DNA of 64,000 nt from Lasioglossum baleicum (lineage: Eukaryota > Arthropoda > Insecta > Hymenoptera > Halictidae). The notes below the pieces were generated by a model. That model was not told the origin of the DNA and made no database searches. It was given only the letters and a program-made list of their open reading frames with translations. Numbering within the stretch: position 1 is the stretch's first letter; every line of letters begins with the position of its first letter. The position numbers and the translations under genes are program-made. The stretch covers positions 7,378,001-7,442,000 of the forward strand of contig NC_134943.1 of the NCBI RefSeq assembly GCF_051020765.1, in the 5' to 3' direction. Below are positions 23,617 through 42,642 of this stretch, piece after piece.

Positions 23617-24388
23617 AAACAATTTTTTCTTTGGATTATTAAAATGTAGAAGGAGTTTATTGGGCGTCTGTCGGTGAATTCTAACTCGGATGTGGATGTG
23701 CAAATGGTTGTGGCTTGATTTAAAGATACGTCGAAAAGTTTTACGGACGAATTACTTCGCAAGAAACAATTTGGTTATTAAGAAAAGTAGTTGAAAAATA
23801 TCGGAAAATGGAAAAGAGTGGCAGGCTTTCAGAAAAATTGCTCATCTCGGAGTGACGAAACTCCGTGGGTAAAGAAGCCGTTAAGTCCTCAAATAAGGGA
23901 CGGGACCGACGAAAAAGCCGCGGAAGCGACGGCTGGAAGGTTAGATCGAAAAAGAGATAGTGGGGAGGGGCGACTTGCAAAAAACCGTCGACGGAGATGG
24001 AAACACAGAGACTCACCTTTCCAGTCGAAAGTTTTCGAGAGAAGTGCAAGGCGTCGGCCATTACCGTGGATCACATACTTCTTCCAGTGCATTCTACTCC
24101 TATTTCTTTCCCAGGGAACCTGAGACGCCACCCCGTTCTCCTTCTTCTAACCCATCATTCCCCATCCCTTTTCGACGGAAACTTTCCGCCGACGTTCCGG
24201 GACTTAAAAATCTATCCACCCTAAAACTGATTAGGTGGAGAGCCAGCCGTCGGTCCCATCTGCACGCATCGCCGCCTTTCCACCTCCAGGTCAGCAACGT
24301 ACCCTCCGCCCCTAATCGAACAGAAAATTTTCGGATTTCTGCCTATCACACTCAACCCAGTCAAGAACCAAACGAGGGGGTAAACTTT
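23617..24388. other. non-coding tract, no feature recognised
   Basis: Overlapping frames on both strands (up to 157 codons) lack domains. Nothing further is seen before the snap-back element at 24389. Confidence 0.4.
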
Positions 24389-24857
24389 ACTTTGCCGGAC
24401 TCAAAATTAGTACCTTTCTCCTACGAATTATGATGTATTTGGTATGTAATCCAGTAGATTTGTACCCGGCGCGGATGCAGATCGCAGTTTCGATCCTCTA
24501 GGATCAATAGTTGGGGAGTTGTGGCCGCTTAAAATTGAACATTTTTGACAGGTAAGGGCGCCGCCATATTGGTTTGTAGTGACGGTCGCGAGCCATTTAC
24601 CTTGCCGCCCCCTCGACCTAATTCTAACCAACTCTGTAAGCGGCGGGCGACCGTCTCTACAAACCAATATGGCGACGCCCTTACCAGTCAAGAAACTGGA
24701 AATATGCTCAACTTTAACCGACCATACCTCCTCAACTATTGATCCTAGAGGTCCGAAACTGTGATCTGCATCCGCGGCGGGTTCAAATGTACTGGATTAC
24801 ATACCAAATACATCATAATTCGTAGGAGAAAGGCACATAATTTGAGTTCGGTAAAGT
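24389..24857. mobile_element. long snap-back (fold-back) element, ~469 bp
   Basis: The left arm from ACTTTGCCGGACTCAAA and the right arm, read inward from ACTTTACCGAACTCAAA, continue as inverted copies almost to the centre. Shared phrases include CCTTTCTCCTACGAATTATG and ATGTATTTGGTATGTAATCC, as well as GGATCAATAGTTG and CCATATTGGTTTGTAG. Arms are about 200-230 bp with ~85% identity by eye around a short centre near 24610. There is no obvious target duplication and no transposase, so the superfamily is unknown. Confidence 0.7.
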
Positions 24858-32360
<7,503 letters not shown>

Positions 32361-32364
32361 TTTA

Positions 32365-32902
32365 CCCTTAAAATGCTGAGTGGGGTCCTATAGGCACCCC
32401 AGAAAGTATTTTTCCTTAATAACTTTGTAAGTAATTGTTTGTAATTTTTCATATTTTATGTATTTTCTCTTTTTTCATCGTCAAGTACTGTGGATGATTT
32501 GTCTATTCTAAAAACATCACCGTTATTTTGTTTTTAGCTATAAACGTACTGGGGTCTCCAGGAAACCCCATACGATTATAGATAAGATAAGATCTAACGA
32601 CAGAAAAGTATATATTCTTTGCGAAGAATGTCGAATGTTCATCTGCAAAGATCATAGAGTAGAATTAATAGAGAAGAAAACTGTACGTTGCTTGGACCAC
32701 ATAACGAATGAAGAGTCTATTCTATATAGTTTACAATCTCGATGTGTTAATTTTTTTGTAAAGAGAATAAATTGTAATTTTATGTTTTTATACCATAATT
32801 ATATCAATAAATACATATATTAATCATATCTATTTTTTATTCTCAATTCTACCATTTTTTTTCGTTATTAGTGTTGCCAAAAAGTATACAGCATTTTAAG
32901 GG
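32365..32902 (+). mobile_element. decayed piggyBac-like element, 538 bp
   Basis: The termini are perfect 14-bp inverted repeats, CCCTTAAAATGCTG at 32365-32378 and its complement at 32889-32902. They are flanked by TTTA on the left (32361-32364) and TTAA on the right (32903-32906), which fits the TTAA target of piggyBac with one mutation. A GGGGTC/ACCCC motif occurs twice (32379-32401 and 32549-32569). The interior keeps the 3' end of a piggyBac transposase (see the entry at 32599). Most of the transposase gene is deleted. Confidence 0.85.
32599..32823 (+). pseudogene. piggyBac transposase C-terminal fragment (zinc-binding CRD)
   Basis: The frame reads RKVYILCEECRMFICKDH in its first part: two cysteines two apart, a third four residues later and a histidine two after that (C-x2-C-x4-C-x2-H). 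A further Cys and Asp-His (RCLDH) follow. This is the pattern of the cysteine-rich C-terminal domain that lets piggyBac transposases bind their ends. The frame runs to a stop at 32821-32823. The DDD catalytic domain is absent, so the product cannot be a working transposase. Confidence 0.7.
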
Positions 32903-32906
32903 TTAA

Positions 32907-34086
32907 TACCGAAATTAAAAAATTTCGAAGGGAAAGGTTCTAATGAAAGCATGAACAGGTTACTGGATGCAGTTTTGCAGAGCTTTGAAGAACAAAGGAC
33001 TTTATAGAAAATTTATTTCTGCGGATTTTGAGGCCAGGGAAACGCTTAATTCCCGATCGGAGCAACCGGATCCGTTCAGTTGCAGACCCGCCGACCGCAT
33101 CTGCTTTTCACACGGTGGCGCTACACCTCCTGCGAAACAGGTGGTTGCTCCCTGTCGATCTTTTTTAACGAACCCGTGGCTGAATACGTCGAGAATCAGC
33201 GAAGGATTTAACGCGAGCGGATCCGGCCGGCAACTGGGTCAAACTCGGTCCCCCGTCTACTCTCGAACGTTGCTCATAAATTTTTCAGAGGACCGCCTCG
33301 CGCAACTTCCTTCATTTCGCGTCGCCCGGAAGTTCTCCTGGCGACTATCATCCCTAGCCGAAACTTTTCCAAACGATCGATCCGCCTTCTACCTTCTCCG
33401 CCACCTTTTTTCTCCGTCATTCATCCTGCGAAAGGATGCATTGCTCCAGCAAGACGTGCGAGTTGCTTCCAGGTGGAAACAGGTGGTTGCTCGACACTAC
33501 CCATCGATCGAACGCGATTTCCCGCGAAATAGATCGTGAGGGGAGCAATGATCTAAATCGTAAATGAGTCAGACGACTTGGTAGATCGTTCTAGGATTAT
33601 TGGATTGAAGATCGAGACTCGGTGGATTTCGGAATCCTCTCGTAATTCGCAGAACCGAGTGGAATCGTATTTCAACGGGCAGCCGCCGCCGGGAAACAAT
33701 ACGCCGGCGAACAAAGGCGGCGAACTTTCCCCCTCGCGGGCTTTATTAAATGAGCGGTAATGAGTCGCTCGGGCGCATTTAGTTAATTAGTTACATCGCG
33801 TCGATCCACCTAGCCGCGGCGAGCGCGACTGTTGCTCTTTGTGAGCCGAGACCGACGATAAACTCGTCTTCCGGTTGCTCGATCGGAATAAGGATAATCG
33901 CATTTAGTCGAACGTGTCGGTCCCAGTGTGCTACTTCAGGACCGCTCACATTTAACAGTGTTCAGCGAGATTAGTTACGACACTTATATTTATACAATAC
34001 ATTTATATTTTTTATTATATTACAATTATATTTATATACAATACATATATTTTAATGCTGGTGGTTCATTGCCATCGAAACGTATA
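32907..34086. other. non-coding tract, no gene supported
   Basis: The frame at 32967-33539 (190 codons) lies in GC-rich DNA and has no recognisable domain. A 17-bp exact repeat (GAAACAGGTGGTTGCTC) occurs at 33134-33150 and 33476-33492. An AT-rich patch with two similar phrases (TATATTTATACAATACAT-like) lies at about 33984-34055. Confidence 0.4.
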
Positions 34087-34457
34087 CAGGGTGAGTTACC
34101 TAACGTTATCACTTCAAATATCTTTGCTGTTTTCAAAGATACATTAAATGTCTTCAGGGCAAAGTTGAATGATAAAATGGGGCTCATACGATACCAAAAG
34201 TGTTTTTGTTTTTATCTAATTTTTTTATAGATATCAAGGTCACCTTCATTTTTTTTAAAATAATATTTCTGATGATATGAAGAAAATGTTTTGAGCGAAA
34301 GTTGATCAGTATTCACTTTTCTACAAACTTCAACATAAAAAATTAAAGAAAAAATGGGTTTTTATAAAGAAATGAAGATTACCTCAATTTTTTAAGTGTT
34401 GACATATATTTTTTACTTCATAATATTCTAACTGGTATCAAGACGAATCCAACGACG

Positions 34458-34486
34458 TAATGTTATGTTACAATAACATAACATTA
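34458..34486. repeat. perfect 13-bp hairpin inside the IS630-type element
   Basis: TAATGTTATGTTA and its exact complement are separated by only CAA. This may be a chance AT-rich palindrome or a small secondary insertion. Confidence 0.8.
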
Positions 34487-34552
34487 AACCTTGAAATAAC
34501 GCTACAATAGTCTTGGCCACAAAAAGCGGGCTCCGGGACCGCTGTGCGATGA

Positions 34553-34726
34553 ATTGGACGAGGTGGAACTGTTTCATGGCCAGCACGTTCGCCTGATTTA
34601 AATCCACTGGATACCTTGGTGTGGTTTCTGCTAAAAGAGACTGTGTACAAGAATGCTCCAACAACAGTTAAAGATATGCATCAGCGTATCATCGAGCGTA
34701 CTTGTCAGAGTTCAACATTCCCTTAG
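34553..34726 (+). pseudogene. DDE transposase fragment (IS630/mariner type)
   Basis: Between a stop at 34550 and TAG at 34724 the frame encodes WPARSPDLNPLD (from 34577) followed by a hydrophobic-Lys-Glu helix and VYKNAPTTV. This is the conserved third-acidic-residue region of IS630/Tc1/mariner transposases: the Pro-Asp-Leu-x-Pro-x-Asp motif, then a 'K..VY..P' stretch. RIGRGG-like residues precede it. Upstream and downstream stops show it is a fossil. Confidence 0.7.
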
Positions 34727-35095
34727 AGCCCGTTTACAGGCATGTATGGACATAGATGGCCATCGAGGATTTATGAAGAGAGAGAACAGTTATTCTACTT
34801 CCATATTTTAGTTTTATACGCTTCTTCTGTCCGTGACCTTCAATTACCTGAAGTAATTATGGTCACTGAATTCGTAATGAAAGGGACTATCATTGTAGAT
34901 GTTTAAACAAGGGTGGTTCCTTTTGAAAAAATGAAGGTGGCCTTGATATCTCTAAAAAAAAAATTGGATAAAAACAAAAACTCTTTTGGTATCGTATGAG
35001 CCCCATTTTACCATTCAGCTTTCCCTTAAGACATGTAATGTCTCTTTGAAAACAACAATGATATTTGAGGTGATAACGTTAGGTGACACACCCTG

Positions 35096-38000
35096 TGTAG
35101 TTGCGCAGTCCAATTACACCAGCCAGCTAAATTTCCAATAGTCTGCACGCAAAATTTCAAAATGAATTTTAACGCGAACAATACCTCGCACAACTTGGTT
35201 TCCAGCAACATCGACAGAGAGAAAATGTTACAATAAACCGCGTTAAAGTTCGTTCGAACGTTCCGAGTTTGTTTCACATTGTATCGAAAACCTTCAATTT
35301 TCTGCAATTCAATGGGATAAGAACTTCGCAAATAGACAATTCAGATTCTCTCCGGAGCTTGTTTGTATCGAGTAAAAATGTTGAAAACAGATGGACCCAG
35401 ATTGAGAGCTGATGATTATGTCGAAAATAATATAGTCGACGGTTCTCGTTCCTTCGGCGGCCGTAATTCACGATAAGTTTCCGGCGGGGCCGTCTCTGGT
35501 TGAACAATTACGAACGGTTCCACTCAAATCCAGTCGATTAATCACCGTGCTGCCAGCCACAATCGCATCCGCGTAGAATTAATTTAAAATCGCGCTTCCC
35601 CACCAAGGAATTCGCGGTGCTCGGGTTCGGGCCGCGCGAAACTTTCCCCCGGAGGGCGTGTAATAATTTAAAATAGCCGACGGCGCCGCGCTTGTATACC
35701 CCGTTCCCGGGTTTTTTTTTCCTCCGTCGTCGAGGAAATTCTGCGGAATTTATGTCCAACGGGCAACGCGACGGTCCATTAGACTGGATTCGATCGCTGC
35801 TTGTCAGTAATATAATCGCGGTGCATCAATTTAGCGAAATCCAGTAAACCGAACCTCATTAGATTCGCGAAACCCGAAACAGTGTTGCACAAGTAATGTT
35901 CGTGGAATTCGATGACTCTGCCGGATGGAAGAGTTCGACTGGTTCAGGTCGACAACTTTTAAGAGAGGAGAGACCAGGGTCTCGAATCGTGAACGGTAAT
36001 CTTGAAACGTCAGTGGAAACGTCAGATGAGTAGCACAGAAATATTCGTTCATGTGTAATACATGCTCGGGATTGAACCGAGGCAATTGGACTAGAACTCC
36101 TAGCAGGAATTTTTCAGGTCCTGAGAGATTACTGTGTTGTTGGCTGGAGCGTGCCGACGCCTCTTCGCGTGATATAAGAGGGCCCAGGATGTATAATCAT
36201 ACAGGTACACTGTAGAAGGAAGCGATGGAATAGTCGGTTTGCAATTTCCGAGCAGAGCGTGCTTCTCGTTCTGCTGGCACTTGTGTTCGAGTAGAATGGT
36301 CCCGAATGTGGCCAGACATCATTGGGGAGGTAGGTAGTATGCATTCAACAAGTGTAAGTAGAATTAGTCAATTGGTTTTTCGATCGTTTGCTGGTGGAGT
36401 GCATCAATAATGTCTGAGACAGTGATTAGTAGAACAGGTCAATAATTAATCAGCCTCACTGACTAGAATATGTACATTATTTTTGAAACAATTGTCAGTT
36501 AAATATATCTGATATTTTCCAAACGATGTAGATAGAACATGTGAATTATTTATCATTATTGTAACTAGTACAGGCATTTGTTAATAGAACCTATCAATGT
36601 TTGGATTAAAGGAAAAGAGACAAATGAATGGCCCGACACCGCAAACTCTAAGTACCGTAGGCACCAGCGCTTAACAGATTAGGGAAAACTAGAACATTGA
36701 GGTAGAATAACACGGCGTAAATGGCTTTAACTCATCAAGTAGTTGAATCCACATGAGAGCAGACACATTTATGCGAAACAACTGACTGTATAATCGGACC
36801 TGAACCAAGTGAAACAACTCGGCGTATAATCTGACAGTTTCCAATCCAGCAAAACCATCTAATCTTCCGAAACAGAAATAGAATTACCGTGTGATTGTAC
36901 ATAACAAAAATCCACTTCCCTCCAACTCCTCGCATATCTGGACGAACGTTCACGCCCTTTCTCAGGGATTCTACGTGCAATTTCGCAGCCGGAGCCGTTT
37001 GCAAAACATGGCTGCAGCCACTCACGTATTTATAGGCTCTGATTCGACTCCTAAATCCCCGATGGCCGAGCTCCGCTCTCTTTCTCCAGAAATTACGTAT
37101 CAAACATTCATCAACAATTTGGAAATTATTGCCCGGACAAGAACACGTACGCCCCATTCCACCTGAGAGGTTGTTTTTCAGCGGCGCGAGACCACGGCAA
37201 CGTTGTTTCCAGCCGGTAGAACCGTCTACGCCCTCTGGAGACCTAGACCACTAAATCAATTTAATTAAGTTACACACCGGCATTACATCGGACGATAACG
37301 GCCTGTATAAATTTGCCCAATCAGTGGCCGTGTTCTACCCTCGGTAATCCCCGTTCGAAGCGCAGAACGAACCGCCGCGAATTATCCTTTCGATCGCAAA
37401 CCAGTCTCTGCCGTCACGTCGCGCGAGAATTCTACGCAGCGAAATTCGAAAAGAGCTTCTTCCAGCCGGAATTCGAATCGAGAGAGAACCGGGATTCATA
37501 CCCATCCTCGGAATGAGGTTTATCAGAACTTCTTTCGGAATCAGGACAATCGAATTCTACTTTCTCACGGGATTCCCTCTCCAAGTTCTAAAGTAGAAGA
37601 GACGGGAACCGAGAAAATTATAACTGGAGAATATTTTATTGTCCGAGGTGGTAGGAAATTCTTGTGACGTCCCATTTTCAATCCTGCGGAATAAAATTGA
37701 GTATCGATGATACTACCAGCGAATTGTAAAATACTATAATCTCGTCAGGCAATAGAAACATTGTCGTAAAAAAAGTAGACAGTGACGATTTCATGGAAAT
37801 CGTTCTAAAAATGTACTTTTTCGCAGTATCGAACGATTAAAAGGCTAATGAACTCTCTACATTAAAATTGGATATCATATTTCTTGTTTCATGATAATTC
37901 TAGATCGTCAAAATTGTGCAGTCGTCAAGATTTCCAGACGCTAGGGCGATCGATAAAGCCATGAACTAGCTGACAAAACACAAAAGACGAGGTCCCATCG

Positions 38001-38663
38001 GAAAGTTGACGAACCGTAGTCCGTTCCTAGGACTCCGGTCGTCCCTGGCGTTGAATTCGTGTTCCGAGCGTCCCTTTCGGACGCTATTTAATTAATTGCA
38101 TTTACATACTAACAAAGGAGAGCGCGGAGAGCGTATCCGTGACCCCGCACGCGTTTTTATTGTCCGGCGAGCTCGCATGACTCGCGACAGAGGGCATTTG
38201 CGATTCAAATCGTGCGCTCGCGGCGCTCCGGATTGAAATTCGAGCGTCGAAATAATGAATGGCGTTCGGACTTGCTTCGAAAGCGGCGCTGTAAAGCGCG
38301 TAAGCTTCGCATTTGCCTTGCATGCAATCCTCCTTAATATATGACTTTGATGTCGGGCCGTGGAATAAGCTTGATCCGATTTCTGTTCGCGACGAGAGTG
38401 CGAGGCGTTCCCGTCTCTTCTTTCTCTTTCCCGCTCTCGCTCTGATTCTTTTCGTTTTGTTTGCTTTCGTGCGACGTCTCTCTGGTCGGTGGACGTCCGG
38501 ACGCCGAGGAATCGAGTGTTTTGTTCGCGGAATCACGGTTCCTCGTCGAATCCATTTAGCCCGGCAGCTTATTTGGCCCGTGAGGGGACAAGCGTCGCCG
38601 CCATTAAAATCCGAACGGAAAGCTCGATAGGAAAACACTTATCGTCCACTCGACGACAAGACG
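35096..38663. other. non-coding tract with reverse-oriented 29-bp repeat fragments
   Basis: No gene is recognised. Near 36345-36475 fragments of the repeat variant in reverse orientation occur (AGTAGAACAGGTCAAT, AATCAGCC). Single-unit fragments continue to about 36800. The interval 38100-38640 has frames on both strands up to 178 codons without domains. Confidence 0.4.
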
Positions 38664-38725
38664 CTCTCTCAGCTCTCTCAACTCTCTCGCTCTCTCGCTC
38701 TCTCTCTCTCTCTCTCTTCCTCTCC
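38664..38725. repeat. TC-rich imperfect microsatellite
   Basis: CTCTCTC runs are interrupted by AGCT, AACT and GCT, ending in a purer (TC)n stretch at about 38696-38717. On the minus strand it is GA-rich, similar in flavour to the leader-like DNA at the left edge, but no exon could be supported beside it. Confidence 0.75.
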
Positions 38726-41700
38726 GAACCAGAAGCTCCGACGAAAAGACATTTCGCCGGCTTTCAGGGACCGGCTTCTCTTCCGCAGACGTCTTTCGGA
38801 CAACCCTGCTCCGCCTTCCACCCCCGCATCTCATCCTCTTCCTACTACTCCTTCTCTCGTTATATTTTATTTGACGCTCGAGAGCCGGCAGAGGCGCCGC
38901 GGCTTTTCGAATTCCCACGAGGCGAACGATTCTTGGCGATTCAATCAGCCCGGCCAATCGAATTCGACAATCGAGTAATCCGGACGTCCGGATGCAACGC
39001 TCGACGCTCGCGATGCTTCCCAACTGTCGGTGCATCAACTTGCATTACCCACTACCTTATCTCAAGCTTCGAATTTTTAACTGCCCTTAATAAAATTTAC
39101 TGCCCTTAGAAAAATTTGTTAACTGACCTTCAGATTGTTTTTCTGATGGAAATGGTAAAAGAATGCTCGGAGAGAAACGGCAGTATAAACAAATTTTGCG
39201 ATGCTCTGTTAAATTAATGTACTTACTTGTTTGTTATTCTGAAACTTTGATGCTGCACCATCGGAGGAACCGTGAGGGAAGTAATGTTGTTTGGCAATTC
39301 AAGCAGTTCCTTCTTTCTCCCGAATGCGTGCATCCGCGTGTCTGACCAGGCACGATCCTATTTCACTGTCGAGTGTTTGACTACTCGACGGTTCATTCTA
39401 GCCGGATGCATCCGCGCATACACGATCCCATTCTTCGTATAGTTTGCTCAGCTGTGGGAATTGTGTATAGGATGCCGGACCAAGTGTTGGTTTATACTAC
39501 TGGAGACGCGTGTTCCTCCTCATGATTTTATTTCGCCGGGAACATGTCTGACGTAACAGGCTTTATTCCCCTGAGCCGGTGTTTGGTTAAATGTGATTCC
39601 GTTCTTTGCGATGAGATGTTCGTCCGAATGCGACGCGTTTGCTTGGTTCCAGTCTCTTCCAAACGAACGTGTTCCTTCCTGTTTGCGGCCTGATTTATCG
39701 TTGACTTCCTCTACTGCAACGACAGAAATTTGACATACCAAATAATATGCACGGCTTGGTTAAGTGAAAAACATAAAAGAGTACTAAAACAGAATCAGAA
39801 ACGTTTTTCTATTTGACTTTGGGGGATGTTCTTGTCCATGTTTCGACAATGTTCATTGAAAGTCAATATGTATAACCATAACTCTTTCTAACGTTGATAT
39901 TCCAGCTAAAATAAGCACCGAGACGGTCAAAGCAGATTGCACGGCGAGGTTGCATAAAAATCGTAATAACAAGAAAGCGAGGGGATTGAACGGTTCAGGG
40001 GGTAGCGATAGCCGAGTTAGGGGCGGCTGCACGCGCCACGTTTCCGGCAACGATCGAATCTGGGGCTTACCGAACTCGTTGCCCGATAATTCCCCCTTCC
40101 GCTTAATTTGCCGGCGACTTATTGCCCGTTCGCAAAAAGCTGTTTCACGCTGCGGCTCGGCGCCATTCTCAAACCCCGTCGAACCCCCTCGCCCGACTTA
40201 ATAGGATTCAACCACGGCGATACGTACAGTGGAATTATTCCGGTCGGGCGGGTTTATCAGCCGCCGAAGACGAAATCCAATTGGCGTGGGTGGATGCTGC
40301 GCCGAAGGGGTTGCACGGGGTGAAAAGGGGATCGAGGGAATGGACCGGCGGGACGCCGCGATACGTGTGCATCTATTTCCGCAACGGCGGACCAAAATTT
40401 CGGACGATCAGCAATTTTCTCCGCCGGTTCCCGTCCGATAAGTCCGTCGCGCGCGACTCTTGCAATTTATATGCAACGTTTCCGATCGAGTTTTTCTTCC
40501 TTCGCTTTTCGAGCCCTCCGAGAGGGTTGGAACGGGGTAGCCACCCCCTTATCGGGATCGCCTTAAACGTTTCCGCTGTTCTTGACGATAACGGAACGGT
40601 CATCGGGCCTAGAACGAGCAGTTTCATATCGGGGAGTGTAGAATCGACTTGCTGCTTCTAATCGATGCTCTCTATTAGTTCGCAAGTTTTCCTCGCGGCT
40701 TTGGCGCGTAGATTTTGTTCGATTTAGACATTCAGTTGAAAAACTATTGTACTTGGATCGCTTGGAATGTTTTCTAACGAGTTTCGTTACGTTTATTTGG
40801 TCCAGATAAACCACAATTATCCAAACATGAATTTATTTGAATAATTCGTGGAAGACATCTCCATCGACAATATTTTTATCGATTCGACTGGATGAATAAA
40901 AACCGTTTGCATTAGCGTTTGCAACGGGGACGGTATATATTTCTAGACAGCGATGATTTACGTGATTATGCCGTTCTCTTTGTGATCGCTGAATTAAGAG
41001 GACGGAACGTTATCAGATTTGTTGGTGCACAAATACAGGGCTCCGGTCCCTTAGATTTTTTTCGCTTCTACCGAAACTTGCGCATTTAATTAACGTGTCT
41101 AAAACAAAGAGACGTCGCGCAGCATTTCCTACCGCAGGGCTTTGCCAGCTCTGCGGGAAAGGAAGGGGCGAGATTACCGGCCACAAAAACCCGAGCCAGC
41201 GTTTCTCAACTTCTAACCGCTATTCTTTGCCCCGTTCACACAGACAGAGAGAAAGCCGTCCCTTGGTTCTGAAAACGCGCCGAGACTTCTTCTCTTCTCC
41301 GCGCTTTCTCTTCGAAGTCTCTGTGCCTTTCCCTGATCCGCCTGTTTATCCATTTATCTCTACGCTTCTAGTATCCCTTTTGAATACTTCATCTCGGCTC
41401 GGAGGGTCTCAATGGATCCCGGAGATAACCGAAAGGCACCGTGTCGCACGATCTGCTGCTTGCAAGCCTTGTTTCTTTGCGAGCTGTCCAATACTGTTTG
41501 CGATTTTACAGCTTTCCACACACGCACGCTTCAATACTCATCGCTTCGAGAATACGTGTAAAGTGGCCGGTTAAAAATCGTTTGCTCCCGGGCGGAAGAC
41601 TGAGGTCGAATTTATTTGTTCCTGTACGACTCCGAAGCTCGACGGAGCTTATCAGGATTTATGTGCTCCACTGAAGAACGCGTCAGAAAAACTCCGGTTG

Positions 41701-42177
41701 GTTTTATTCGCGCTTTTACTACTGGGAACTCGACAAAGATTGCTGGGATTTATACATTTTACTGAAGGACACGTTAGAATTTATTTATACTATATTTTTA
41801 ATACTTCAAACTGGGGTAAGCTGACTTAATACTGGTTAATACTACTGATAGAACTGCAGATTAAGTACTGACAAACATTACTTGCGTACGAGAAGTATAG
41901 GTTAGTATTGGACAATGCCTTTTGTAATACAGTTCATCAGTTGCTGATTAATACTACAGACGAGGTATCAGAGTAGACCAATCACCATATGGAGTTTCGT
42001 GTCTGTCTCACACAATAACAATTGGTGTTCTTACGCCCTCTACACTGACCAACGATAAATGTTGGAACTAGATCCACGAAAGCGATCAAATACAAATGGC
42101 TAACGAGTTGTTTCTGTGACGTTATGACTATATGTTCAAATTATATTTTTTTAGTTGATGTCATTATATTATGTATA
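38726..42177. other. non-coding tract with isolated repeat fragments
   Basis: Fragments of the 29-bp family occur near 39340-39450 (GTGTCTGACCAGGCACGATC, then irregular spacing). Frames at 38489-39109 and 40122-40661 (206 and 179 codons) are GC-driven, with no domain recognised. Short TTAATACT-like phrases recur near 41827-41960. No gene is supported. Confidence 0.4.
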
Positions 42178-42642
42178 CAGGGTCTGTCCGGAAAGTAATG
42201 CGACCACATTTTGTTTTTAAATCTATTGAACATATGAGTACAAACCTTTAAAATTCTTCAAAGTATTGCTCCCTGGAAGGCGTTATCTGAAGCCTCTCGT
42301 AGTACCCTCGTCGCAGCCTCGTCGAGCACTTCCAACCAAAACTTTTCCGTAGATTACGGAGAAAACAGTAAACGGTAGTTCTTAGTTGGATCACAACACT
42401 TGTCTCCCGCCGACTTCTTCTTGTTTCCAAAAATTAAAAATGTGCTAAAAGGATGCCATTTTGAAAGCGTGGAACGCGTCAAAGAGGCTGTGACGAGGGT
42501 ACTACGAGAGGTTCCAATAAACGCCTTCCAGGGAGCATACGAAGCATGGAAATCGCGCTGGAAAAAATGTGTCGACGCCCAAGGATCCTACTTTGAAGAA
42601 ATTTAAAGGTTTGTACCCATATGTTTAATAGATTGTTTTTAT
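42178..42642. mobile_element. fold-back of two mariner 3' ends
   Basis: The left end, after TA at 42176-42177, reads CAGGGTCTGTCCGGAAAGTA: an intact mariner terminus. Reading on the minus strand, the left arm (about 42178-42340) is the 3' end of a mariner transposase gene plus its 3' flank. The right half (about 42478-42642) is a second copy of the same 3' region on the plus strand, truncated before the terminus inside an AT-dinucleotide run at about 42643. The two copies are therefore arranged back to back, each with its 3' end outward. Shared phrases include GACGAGGGTACTACGAGAGG and GCCTTCCAGGGAGCA. Confidence 0.75.
42400..42606 (+). pseudogene. mariner transposase C-terminal fragment
   Basis: The frame encodes LSPADFFLFPKIKNVL at its start, which contains the third catalytic Asp of the D,D34D triad in its usual SPxDF context. 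It continues through VLREVP and AFQGAYEAWKSRW to a stop at 42604-42606, the normal transposase end. About 69 codons survive of a usual ~345. The first two catalytic Asp residues are missing, so it is inactive. A shorter inverted copy of the same end lies at about 42240-42340 on the minus strand. Confidence 0.85.

Larger units (their letters stand above)
34087..35095 (+). mobile_element. IS630/mariner-type DNA transposon, ~1 kb, degenerate
   Basis: The left end, after TA at 34085-34086, reads CAGGGTGAGTTACCTAACGT. The right end read inward is CAGGGTGTGTCACCTAACGT. The inverted termini are long, about 175-185 bp (34087-34262 against 34912-35095), with shared phrases such as GGGGCTCATACGATACCAAA. 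The interior holds a transposase fragment at 34553-34726. The right target duplication is TG instead of TA. The element has lost most of its coding region. Confidence 0.8.

Noticed and set aside
36053..36095. Minus-strand GGTTCAATCCC suggesting a tRNA
   Set aside because: No A box or pairing arms upstream; a single B-box match is expected by chance in 64 kb.
38489..39109. 206-codon frame next to a TC-rich tract
   Set aside because: The frame runs through the low-complexity TC repeat and has no domain. The minus-strand GA-rich reading was tried as a leader but no start plus donor pair was found.
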